12,418 bases of DNA from Lachnoclostridium sp. UBA1241 (GCA_002308955.1 DBWJ01000088.1:265-12682); one strand, 5' to 3'; counted from the first letter of the stretch, positions 1 through 5,999 are shown. Notes: generated from the letters alone by a model not told the origin. Numbers and translations are program-made.

Positions 1-326
1 TCATTTCCATTTGGCACATCCCAAAACTGGCTTCGCTTCATATCATCCACTTCAATTCCCGTCCCATCATCGGAGGATAGGAAGCTTGCAATTACAGGAA
101 CGCCATCCGGTTTGTCTTTAAGAATTACTTTGTGTTTTAAAAGCGGAAACATAAACATGTCTCCTGCACTTTCCTTGGATGTTTCTGCGTATGGTATTTC
201 TCCCAAATCCCCTATATATTTCTCAAAGGTGCTGCGTAACTCTTCTGTTTTGGGTGACTTGGGTTTGTTTTTAAACAATAGCTGCACCATCATTATTCCT
301 ATTTTGCTTTCTTTTTCATCCTGCAT
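1..326 (-). CDS. DUF4261-like protein, C-terminus cut by window edge
   Basis: The open frame runs off the left edge, so only the first 108 codons are visible. The start is the ATG at 324-326, preceded by a GAGGTG-like ribosome site about 8 bases upstream. The N-terminus (MQDEKESKIGIMMVQLLF) and the later stretch VDDMKRSQFWDVPNGN resemble the DUF4261 family as I remember it: a hydrophobic first strand, a basic middle and an RSQxWD motif. The function of that family is not known to me. No signal peptide or membrane segment is visible in the part present. The gene is AT-richer than its neighbours and lies downstream of the nucleoside phosphorylase gene on the same strand. A 12-bp perfect palindrome (ATAAAGCTTTAT, 347-358) lies just upstream and may be part of its control region. 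The family call rests on motif memory only. Confidence 0.6.
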   Translation of the reverse strand, partial: MQDEKESKIGIMMVQLLFKNKPKSPKTEELRSTFEKYIGDLGEIPYAETSKESAGDMFMFPLLKHKVILKDKPDGVPVIASFLSSDDGTGIEVDDMKRSQFWDVPNGN

Positions 327-403
327 TCCAAAACACCTCGTTTCATATAAAGCTTTATTACGTTTAACTGAGATATAATCGTTGTTGCACTTTACTTTTG
401 TGT

Positions 404-1171
404 TTATGCTTTATTGACTACATACTCTGCAAGAGCGAGTGCGATGTCAAAATGCCCCGGATCATGCTGCGTGTGTTCAATCTGGCTCTTCTCTTTTCTG
501 TCAGTCCATTCCGGCGCATCCAACAGGTCACCGCTTGTAAAAAACATATATACATCCAGTCCGCGGAAATCACATACGGCTTGAACTGCTGCCCCCTCCA
601 TCTCCACGGAGATGCAACCGTCCGCCTTGTGTTTTTCGAAGTTACTGACAGTCTCTCTGTAAAACGCGTCCGTAGTCCATGTCTTTCCCAAGATGTAAGG
701 GATCCGCTTTTCTTCCATGAAAGCTTTCACGATGTCATGGTTTTTGATTCGGATATAGTCTGATGCAGGCGCATAGTGATAAGACGTCCCTTCATCTCTG
801 TAAGCTTCCGTCGGGATCATGACCTTGCCTCTGGCGATCTCTTTGTTGAGGCAGCCCGCTCCGCCGAAATGAATGATCTTATCTGTATCAAGGACGGTCG
901 ATAATTCTTCAATCGGCCCCACGCAGGCAGGAGCCCCTACCCATGTTTTACAGAACCCGAATCTCTTCCCGTTATACTGCAAAACATAAACAGGATGCGC
1001 TCCGCCGGCCGTCGCATATTCTCCGACTTTTTCACAGTGATACTGCTCGGTCACAAACTTTTCGATTTCCTGAGAAAAAGTAAATATGACCGCATCCACC
1101 CGAACGGCGTTCTCATTCTTTTTTACGTTTATCTTCGCCGGGGATCTGTCGTCAAATGAATCGGTTATCAT
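404..1171 (-). CDS. Nucleoside phosphorylase (PNP/UDP phosphorylase family)
   Basis: This 255-residue protein belongs to the nucleoside phosphorylase I fold, which splits nucleosides with phosphate into a base and ribose-1-phosphate for purine or pyrimidine salvage in the cytoplasm. Visible family marks are the phosphate-site glycine motif GGAG (103-106), EGTSYHY (127-133), TTDAFYRE (166-173), the ribose-binding VEMEGAA (189-195) and SGD (213-215), the usual position of the base-contacting acidic residue. The length fits uridine phosphorylase-like members. About 22 polar residues precede the core, slightly more than usual. The start ATG at 1171 has a GGGAG site 7-8 bases upstream. It follows two acetyltransferase genes with a 35-base gap, probably as the last gene of that transcript. 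Whether it prefers uridine, purine or another nucleoside cannot be decided by eye. Confidence 0.85.
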   Translation of the reverse strand: MITDSFDDRSPAKINVKKNENAVRVDAVIFTFSQEIEKFVTEQYHCEKVGEYATAGGAHPVYVLQYNGKRFGFCKTWVGAPACVGPIEELSTVLDTDKIIHFGGAGCLNKEIARGKVMIPTEAYRDEGTSYHYAPASDYIRIKNHDIVKAFMEEKRIPYILGKTWTTDAFYRETVSNFEKHKADGCISVEMEGAAVQAVCDFRGLDVYMFFTSGDLLDAPEWTDRKEKSQIEHTQHDPGHFDIALALAEYVVNKA

Positions 1172-1207
1172 TGAAATCTCCCTTCTCTGTTTTATGTATC
1201 ATTCTCT

Positions 1208-1672
1208 TTACTTTGTATTCAACGACATCACATATACCTGGCAGGGATTCGCCTCATCCCAGTAAAGCGGGAACACCTCCAACTCCCTGAAGCCGCAACT
1301 GATGTAGAACAGATTGGTCCTGTCATAATCCTCATAGACTCCCATTTTCACGGTCTTGACCTGCATGAACTCATATCCTTCGGAGCGGGCAACCTGCTTT
1401 GCCTTTTCCACGAGCTGCCGGCCTATGCCGCTTCGGTGATACTCCTTTAACACTCCCATGACGGCAAGTTCAACCGTAGCATTTCCCGTTTCTTTTAAAC
1501 AAAGGAATCCTACTGCCTTCCCCTCTTCCGTTGCTGCAAGGAATGTCCAGTCCACACAGCCCGAGATGTACTCCTCCCGGCTCTCTTCGATTTCAAACCA
1601 GTCTTTAAGCGCCTCAAGAACGCTTCTTGCAATTCTTTGTTTTTCTTTAGGATTTGTTATTTCTGCTATCAT
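1208..1672 (-). CDS. GNAT family N-acetyltransferase
   Basis: This 154-residue cytoplasmic protein has the single-domain GNAT fold, which transfers an acetyl group from acetyl-CoA to an amine. The acetyl-CoA pyrophosphate loop is RSGIGRQL (80-87), after a beta strand ELAVMGVLKEYH. The late segment TNLFYISCGFRE (119-130) is the usual GNAT motif B region. The ending with PLYWDEANPCQVYVMSL resembles GNATs often annotated in Firmicutes, whose substrate is unknown. The start ATG at 1672 has a GGAAAG site 5-6 bases upstream. It lies 44 bases after a second GNAT gene and 36 bases before a nucleoside phosphorylase gene, so the three may be cotranscribed. The two acetyltransferases are not close copies of each other outside the common fold. 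The substrate is not predictable from this context. Confidence 0.85.
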   Translation of the reverse strand: MIAEITNPKEKQRIARSVLEALKDWFEIEESREEYISGCVDWTFLAATEEGKAVGFLCLKETGNATVELAVMGVLKEYHRSGIGRQLVEKAKQVARSEGYEFMQVKTVKMGVYEDYDRTNLFYISCGFRELEVFPLYWDEANPCQVYVMSLNTK

Positions 1673-1716
1673 AATTCTTTCCGTTCCGAAATTGTATTTC
1701 TTTGCGTATGTCCTCT

Positions 1717-2154
1717 TTATTTCCTTCTCAGAAGCAGAAGGTATTCCTCCGTGTCGTCCTCCGGTTTTCTTTCGCCGGTTGCGAAAAAGCCGTGTCTTTT
1801 ATAGAAACGAATTGCCTTCTCATTCTTCTCCAACACCCACAGATGGTCCGCCTTGTGTTCTTTGACCGCATATTCCAGCAGCTGCGATCCGATGGATTCG
1901 TTCTGGAGGACCGGCTCCACAAAAAGGCGCGCGATATAAGTCCCCTCAATCTTGATAAAGCCCTTGACCGCGCCGTCGTCATACACATACAGGCTGTCAA
2001 GCTGCTTTTCATACGATTTCATAAGGGACGGAACCTGCAACTCAAGGAAATAATACTCGTCCGACTGAAATATCGGATAAAAGTACAGTCGGTAGTTAAA
2101 AATCTGTATCTCGGCGATGCGCGCCAGGTCTTTTTTCTCTGCTTTTCTAATCAT
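1717..2154 (-). CDS. GNAT family N-acetyltransferase
   Basis: This is a predicted 145-residue acetyltransferase. It opens with MIRKAEKKDLARIAEI, a typical GNAT first strand and helix. The acetyl-CoA loop is QNESIGSQLL (84-93), less canonical than QxxGxG because the first glycine is replaced. The carboxy half LWVLEKNEKAIRFYKRHGF (105-123) is a very typical motif B region with the tyrosine thought to act as general acid. Two in-frame ATGs are spaced by one codon (2160 and 2154). The GGAAAGAG site is only 2 bases from the first and about 8 from the second, so I choose 2154. An open frame continues to 2253 but its extra residues do not look like a GNAT. It lies 109 bases after the MerR regulator gene and may be under its control, which is inference. 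Confidence 0.82.
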   Translation of the reverse strand: MIRKAEKKDLARIAEIQIFNYRLYFYPIFQSDEYYFLELQVPSLMKSYEKQLDSLYVYDDGAVKGFIKIEGTYIARLFVEPVLQNESIGSQLLEYAVKEHKADHLWVLEKNEKAIRFYKRHGFFATGERKPEDDTEEYLLLLRRK

Positions 2155-2203
2155 ATTCATTTCTCTTTCCGGCAAATGCCACGGCTCATTCCTCTCTTCC
2201 CCG

Positions 2204-2270
2204 CGCCGGTCGCGCCAATCAAGATCATCTACCACACAAACCGCCGGTGCCAATCAAGGTCCTCTACCAC
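2204..2270. repeat. Imperfect direct repeat over the MerR gene stop codon
   Basis: A block beginning GCCAATCAAG and ending TCTACCAC occurs at 2214-2235 and again at 2249-2270, matching at 20 of 22 positions. Each copy is preceded by CGCCGGT (2204-2210 and 2242-2248), with three extra bases in the left copy. The period is 35-38 bp. The right copy contains the stop codon of the MerR-family gene (2264-2266), so the last codons and start of the 3' flank seem to have been duplicated downstream. It does not form a convincing hairpin and no T-run follows. Confidence 0.7.
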
Positions 2271-3022
2271 CCGAATCGGTTACACATGTCAAGGAGCACC
2301 AGCACCAGGAAGATGGCGATAATCAGAACAACGAGGCCGGTGGCCTTCTCGTGTTTTTTGAGCTTCGGATGCTTCTTTGCGAGGCAGTGAATCGGGTAGC
2401 CGACGATGAACAGCGTGAGCACCGTCAGCGGCGGCGTGAACACGCCGATCATAAAACTGTAAAGCGATTTTTCTATAACCAGCCAGCGTGTGACACCCCA
2501 GATCAGGCTGAAGCCGATAACAACTATAATGACTTCCAGAGGTTTTACCCGCAGACCGCCCTCGGCGTCCGAAAGGCCGTAATAATCCAAGAAGACGGAC
2601 TTTTGGTAGCCGACCATATCCTTTGCGATATCCATGAACCGGCTACCGCGTGCCTCCTCTCGCTCCACTTCTTCGAAATAGAATTCACCGTCCAGGGTGT
2701 CGATGTCCGGCTGCGCCTTCAGGATGGTTCTGCTCATCTCGATGGCTCCGTTCAGTTCCGCAAGTTGCCCCTCGAGTTTCTTCACATTGGCCGTAAGCGC
2801 GTCCGTTAACGGAAGCGAACCGTCCAGGATGTCTTCAATGTCCGAAACCGGCAGGCCGAGCTTTCTGAAAAGCACGACCTTTTTGAGCGTCGCAACGTCC
2901 TGCTCGCTGTACTCACGGTAACCGTTGCCCTCGCGCTTCGGATTGATCAGCCGCTCCTTCTCGTAGAAACGGATGGATGCTCTCGGGATTCCGAGTATTT
3001 CTTCAACTTCTTTAATCGTCAT
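2264..3022 (-). CDS. MerR-family transcriptional regulator with membrane anchor
   Basis: This 252-residue protein has a MerR winged helix at 1-70 (TIKEVEEILGIPRASIRFYE, then NGYREYSEQDV), a dimerising helix at about 71-105, and then an unusual C-terminus with three hydrophobic segments at about 161-182, 190-212 and 227-246. Ordinary MerR proteins are soluble and carry a small effector domain instead. Only two cysteines (213 and 247) occur, both in or beside membrane segments, so this is not a classic metal sensor. The start ATG at 3022 has an AAAGGAGG site at 3035-3042. In-frame codons upstream lie under the promoter and are not likely used. A MerR-type operator with a 19-bp spacer lies directly upstream, so autoregulation is likely. 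Its target genes are not certain. The nearby acetyltransferases downstream are candidates. Confidence 0.85.
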   Translation of the reverse strand: MTIKEVEEILGIPRASIRFYEKERLINPKREGNGYREYSEQDVATLKKVVLFRKLGLPVSDIEDILDGSLPLTDALTANVKKLEGQLAELNGAIEMSRTILKAQPDIDTLDGEFYFEEVEREEARGSRFMDIAKDMVGYQKSVFLDYYGLSDAEGGLRVKPLEVIIVVIGFSLIWGVTRWLVIEKSLYSFMIGVFTPPLTVLTLFIVGYPIHCLAKKHPKLKKHEKATGLVVLIIAIFLVLVLLDMCNRFGW

Positions 3023-3079
3023 TTTTTTAGTGTGCCTCCTTTGATTGTTTACACGGGCTTTCCGTGCCCTTCCAAGCCC

Positions 3080-3110
3080 ACCGTAAACTATCAACAAGGT
3101 TTACAGTCAA
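3080..3110 (-). promoter_or_regulatory. MerR-type operator-promoter
   Basis: On the minus strand a -35 box TTGACT (3110-3105) and a -10-like box TACGGT (3085-3080) are separated by 19 bp, the long spacing that MerR regulators correct by twisting DNA. The spacer is almost filled by an inverted repeat GTAAAC-10-GTTTAC (3083-3104). The arms match perfectly. A further GTAAAC half-site lies about 34 bases downstream near 3048, and another just after the preceding gene (GTAAAC near 3175). The arrangement predicts autoregulation of the MerR gene at 2264-3022. Confidence 0.75.
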
Positions 3111-3182
3111 GTGTTTTTTTAAATATTTACAAGTTTTTTTGCGACATATATGGCATTTTCCGCCATAAAGCAGGTTTACACT

Positions 3183-3377
3183 TCAGTCATCCAGGATCGC
3201 GTCCATGCCTTCCATCTCGTCGACCCAGTTCACGTCAGTCCTGCTGCCGCGCATCACGCTGCCGCAATTCGGGCAGGTTTCCGTCGGTTTCGGGGCCTTA
3301 TTACGGCACACGGAACAGATGTATTCGTCCTTTCGGAACAGGTGCGTGTGCCGCGTCCAGTATGCTTTCTTCTTCAT
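3183..3377 (-). CDS. Small zinc-ribbon protein
   Basis: This 64-residue protein has one clear zinc ribbon: CSVC at 21-24 and CPNC at 35-38, eleven residues apart. The N-terminus is basic and aromatic (MKKKAYWTRHTHLFRKDEY) and the C-terminus acidic (WVDEMEGMDAILDD). No membrane segment is present. Short rubredoxin-like or zinc-ribbon proteins of this form are common in Clostridia, usually with no known role. The start is the ATG at 3377. Upstream is only an AGGT-like ribosome site, so expression may be modest. It follows a frameshifted micro-ORF (3421-3523) and the large repeat array, and precedes the MerR gene, with about 160 bases between them. A function cannot be assigned from the sequence. 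Confidence 0.78.
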   Translation of the reverse strand: MKKKAYWTRHTHLFRKDEYICSVCRNKAPKPTETCPNCGSVMRGSRTDVNWVDEMEGMDAILDD

Positions 3378-3420
3378 GTTTTACCTACTTTCTGCTTTGT
3401 TCTTTATGCGGTTTCGCTTC

Positions 3421-3523
3421 TTACTCTTCCTTCTCCTCCAGAAGTCTCTTCAGCATCTGTTCCCGGTTCTCCAAAAACAGCTTCGTAACCTGCTTGCTTC
3501 AGAAAAGCGTCGTAACTATACAT
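3421..3523 (-). pseudogene. Possible frameshifted micro-ORF (about 32 codons)
   Basis: From the ATG at 3523 the reading frame gives MYSYDAFLKQ and then drifts into a Gly/Glu-rich, non-protein-like tail that stops at 3404. In the +1 frame the same stretch reads VTKLFLENREQ followed by MLKRLLEEKEE and a stop at 3421-3423, an amphipathic helix. The two frames meet at a tandem 4-bp duplication (TGCT twice, 3491-3498). Removing one copy would join them into a single 32-residue protein. No strong ribosome site precedes the ATG. A TGGTACAAT extended -10-like box lies at 3527-3535. It may be a recent frameshift, a phase-variable site or coincidence. It lies 43 bases upstream of the zinc-ribbon gene. 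Confidence 0.4.
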
Positions 3524-3566
3524 GTTATTGTACCATATAAGAGGGCTCTTGAACAGCATTTTCATG

Positions 3567-3948
3567 TTTTTACTACAGTAAGTCCGAGAAGAATCAGAGT
3601 CCGTAGTAAAGGATTTTGATTTCCGAGGCCTTTTCAGGCATCGCCGGGGGTTTTTACTACGGAAGCCTGAGGATATGTGTAATTCCGTAGTAAAAGATTG
3701 CGGAATTCAAAGCTCTTTTCGCGCATGGTAGCGTTTTTTTACTACGGACCGTGTGAGTATTCCGGCTTTCCGTAGTATGAATCCGGAAACCGCCCTGTTT
3801 TCAGCCCTCGAAAGTCTCTCGCTTTACTACGGGATGCTTCAGCATTCGTGCTTTTCGTAGTAATCCTGCGAGATTCGCCTGTTTTCAACCTCAAGGAGCC
3901 GGCCGGATTACTACGGAAAGCCCAGAAATTTCACTCCAACGTAGTAAA
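3567..3948. repeat. Array of five phased inverted-repeat units, period 84-85 bp
   Basis: The gene-free stretch between the guaA-like gene terminator and the zinc-ribbon gene holds five copies of a TTTACTAC(GG) arm and its inverse (CC)GTAGTAAA. The left ACTAC cores start at 3572, 3656, 3741, 3826 and 3910, and the right GTAGT cores start at 3603, 3687, 3772, 3857 and 3941. Arm-to-arm distance is 31 bp in all five, and unit period is 84, 85, 85 and 84 bp. The best stem (unit 2, 3652-3664 with 3683-3695) is 13 bp with no mismatch. Others are 8 or 9 bp. The 26 bases inside each unit differ strongly. The 48-49 bases between units also differ, but each of the four holds a central TTTTC 25-29 bp after the right core. 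No open reading frame fits. There is no clear terminator character, as A-runs follow and T-runs precede the stems on either strand. Function is unknown. Confidence 0.9.
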
Positions 3949-3963
3949 AAACACAACGCACAT

Positions 3964-3996
3964 AAAAAACGAGCCCCTGCCTCGCGGCAAGGGCTC
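3964..3996 (-). terminator. Intrinsic terminator of the guaA-like gene
   Basis: On the minus strand GAGCCCTTGCC pairs with GGCAGGGGCTC through 11 base pairs (one G-T wobble) around a GCGA loop, followed by C and a TTTTTT run (3964-3969). It lies about 80 bases after the stop of the GMP synthetase gene and in the right orientation for it. On the plus strand no T-run follows, so it works in one direction. Confidence 0.92.
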
Positions 3997-4076
3997 CGAA
4001 ATATGTCAAACCACAATTTAATGTCCAAACTACAACCAAGCAGCATCAGCCTACCAGGCCTACACCCAGCTTCCGC

Positions 4077-5063
4077 CTACTCCCACTCGATCGTGCTTAC
4101 AGGCTTCTCGCTGATGTCCCAGAGAACGCGGTTAACGCCGGGAACCGTTGCGATGATGCGGTCACGGATCGTGCAGAGCATCTTGAACGGAATCTCGGGA
4201 ACGGATGCATAAACAGCATCAACGGTGTTGACGGCACGGATAACAACCGCCCAGCCCATGTAACGCTCGCCCTTGCCGTCCACGTAGCGGATACCGGTGG
4301 AGGTGAAATCCGGGATCGCGCAGAAATACTGCCACGGCACGGGATCCAGCTTGCCGATTTCCTCACGGACAATCGCGTCTGCCTCACGGAGCGACTCAAG
4401 GCGGTCACGGGTGATTGCGCCTACGCAGCGAACGCCGAGACCCGGGCCCGGGAACGGCTGACGGTATACCATGTTGTCCGGAAGGCCGAGTGCCTTACCG
4501 ACAACACGAACCTCATCCTTGTAGAGAAGCTTTACGGGCTCAACAAGCTCGAAGTTCAGATCCTCGGGAAGACCGCCTACGTTGTGATGTGCTTTTACGC
4601 CGTGGCTCTCGAGGATGTCGGGATAGATGGTGCCCTGCGCGAGAAATTCGATTCCGTCAAGCTTGCGCGCCTCTTCCGCGAAGACATCAATGAATTCCTT
4701 GCCGATAATCTTACGCTTCTTCTCGGGATCGGCAACGCCTGCAAGCTTGTCAAGGAAGCGGTCAACCGCATCCACATAGATAAGGTTCGCGTCCATCTGG
4801 CCGCGGAACACTTCGATAACCTGCTCGGGCTCGCCCTTTCTTAATAGTCCGTGATTTACGTGCACGCACACGAGGTTCTTGCCGATTGCCTTTATGAGGA
4901 GCGCCGCAACTACCGAGCTGTCAACGCCGCCGGAGAGAGCAAGCAAAACCTTCTTGTCACCGACCTGCGCGCGGAGCGCGTCAACCTGCTCGTCGATAAA
5001 TGCCTTCGCGAGCTCAGGCGTGGTGATTCTTTCCATCGTTTCCGGTCTCTTGTTAGGATCCAT
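4077..5063 (-). CDS. guaA: GMP synthase, ATP-pyrophosphatase and dimerisation domains only
   Basis: This 328-residue protein converts XMP, ATP and ammonia to GMP in purine synthesis. The ATP-pyrophosphatase loop SGGVDSS (44-50), QGTIYPDI (143-150), HHNVGGLPEDL (159-169) and RQPFPGPGLGVR (201-212) are all present, and the protein ends TIEWE like full-length GuaA. The usual GuaA is about 510-525 residues because a class I glutamine amidotransferase domain of about 190 residues precedes this part. Here the frame begins with only about 27 residues before the synthetase, and no amidotransferase gene is visible nearby. The start is the ATG at 5063, with GGAGG about 8 bases upstream. The open frame extends 27 codons further but those lie upstream of that site and look non-coding. 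It must use free ammonia or a separate glutaminase subunit. Strong terminator at 3964-3996. Confidence 0.93.
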   Translation of the reverse strand: MDPNKRPETMERITTPELAKAFIDEQVDALRAQVGDKKVLLALSGGVDSSVVAALLIKAIGKNLVCVHVNHGLLRKGEPEQVIEVFRGQMDANLIYVDAVDRFLDKLAGVADPEKKRKIIGKEFIDVFAEEARKLDGIEFLAQGTIYPDILESHGVKAHHNVGGLPEDLNFELVEPVKLLYKDEVRVVGKALGLPDNMVYRQPFPGPGLGVRCVGAITRDRLESLREADAIVREEIGKLDPVPWQYFCAIPDFTSTGIRYVDGKGERYMGWAVVIRAVNTVDAVYASVPEIPFKMLCTIRDRIIATVPGVNRVLWDISEKPVSTIEWE

Positions 5064-5114
5064 AGGGTACCTCCGATTTTTGTAATAATGTGATGTAAAT
5101 ATCGTAACATAGAG

Positions 5115-5161
5115 CGGCGGAAAATGCCACACCTTTCTTGGCATTATCCGCCGGTTTTTTT
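5115..5161 (+). terminator. Terminator-like hairpin oriented against the genes
   Basis: Bases 5115-5129 and 5139-5153 form a 15-position stem with one mismatch and a 9-base loop. A seven-T run (5155-5161) follows on the plus strand. On the minus strand, where the neighbouring genes are read, the A-run precedes the stem and no T-run follows. It therefore looks like a terminator for antisense transcription, between the zinc-ribbon membrane protein gene and the GMP synthetase gene. It may also work weakly for the minus strand. Confidence 0.6.
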
Positions 5162-5162
5162 C

Positions 5163-5999
5163 TTATTTTCCTGTCGTGATGACATCAAGTTTTCCCTGCG
5201 CGGGGTCGTAGGAATATGTCACGTTCGGGCAGCTGATTTCAAGTGTCGTGGCGAAGAAGAACTGCTTTGCAAACATCGCCATGATCTCTTCCGAAACCGG
5301 AATCGTGTCCTGCAGCTGAACCATTACGATGGATGTCCAGGACTGCGATGTTTCCCATGTCTGCCGCCACTTTGCACCGTCCGCCTGCCCGGTAAGAACA
5401 CGCTCCATCTCGTCCGGATTTACCCACAAAGGAAGCAGTCCCTCCACCTTCGTGATGACAACGTAATCCGTCTCCTGAAGCAGCCCGCTTTCGGCGATGA
5501 TATCCTTGACATAGTCCCGCACCTTTCTCTGGAAGGTGCTCGTGAAATAATCCGAACGCCAGTCTTTCGTTTCGTTCGTTCCGCAGTCACGGATTTGGTA
5601 CTCCCGGTCTGCGATTACAAGCCGGAAATCCCTGTTATCTTCATCCTCCGACTCCGGAACAACCTTATACTCGCTTCTGGCCAGATTGTGATAATTCTGA
5701 AGCTCTTTCTGCAAAACGCTGTCCACCGTTCCCTGATTGCCGTCCTTGAAGCGCTTGCTCAGAATCTTGCCCGCGCATACGTAGGCAATGATGCAGACCG
5801 CAATAATCAGCGGAATCACGATCGTGTATATCATGAGCTTCTTCGCGCCGTTCTCGGAATCCAGGTTTCTTTCCTTCGGCTGCCGCCCGCCGGGAAGCAT
5901 GGGGGAAGCATATAACTTCTGCGATTTCAAGTGTGCCCCGCAACGGCTGCAGCGCTTCGCTTTATCGGGATTTTCCTGTCCGCAAAATCCGCATTTCAT
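5163..5999 (-). CDS. Zinc-ribbon single-pass membrane protein
   Basis: This 278-residue protein starts with a zinc ribbon (CGFC at 3-6, CSRC at 17-20) of the type that opens many Clostridia membrane proteins. A basic/proline linker follows, then one membrane helix (about 55-77) and a 200-residue extracytoplasmic domain. That domain is related to the one in the protein at 11075-11824: shared blocks are LQKELQNYH near 96-104, DIIAESGLLQE near 166-176, LLPLWVNPDEMER at 188-200 and YSYDPAQGKL at 262-271. No enzyme motif is recognisable. The start ATG at 5999 has GGGAGG about 8 bases upstream. It lies 72 bases after the YlmH-like gene, probably in the same transcript, and the GMP synthetase gene follows. 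Function is unknown to me. A protein-interaction or envelope-sensing role is only a guess. Confidence 0.75.
   Translation of the reverse strand: MKCGFCGQENPDKAKRCSRCGAHLKSQKLYASPMLPGGRQPKERNLDSENGAKKLMIYTIVIPLIIAVCIIAYVCAGKILSKRFKDGNQGTVDSVLQKELQNYHNLARSEYKVVPESEDEDNRDFRLVIADREYQIRDCGTNETKDWRSDYFTSTFQRKVRDYVKDIIAESGLLQETDYVVITKVEGLLPLWVNPDEMERVLTGQADGAKWRQTWETSQSWTSIVMVQLQDTIPVSEEIMAMFAKQFFFATTLEISCPNVTYSYDPAQGKLDVITTGK

Noticed and set aside
347..358. 12-bp palindrome ATAAAGCTTTAT as a regulator operator
   Set aside because: A single AT-rich palindrome of this length is not rare in AT-rich intergenic DNA and no second copy was found.
1702..2322. 206-aa plus-strand open frame
   Set aside because: It lies fully opposite two coherent minus-strand genes, has low-complexity, arginine-rich composition and no ribosome site, so it is a shadow frame.
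3567..3948. CRISPR array
   Set aside because: The conserved parts are only about 5-9 bases and alternate in orientation. There is no 24-37-base direct repeat and no cas gene is nearby.
3567..3948. Integron attC or IS termini
   Set aside because: No integrase or transposase, no attC core triplets in the right places, and the spacing is too regular for independent insertions.
5064..5162. Purine riboswitch before the GMP synthetase gene
   Set aside because: The leader is short and holds only the terminator-like hairpin oriented the other way. No purine aptamer three-way junction with conserved loops could be seen.
5124..5915. 263-aa plus-strand open frame
   Set aside because: It is antisense to the zinc-ribbon membrane protein gene, which has domains, a ribosome site and a paralog. 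The plus frame shows none of these.
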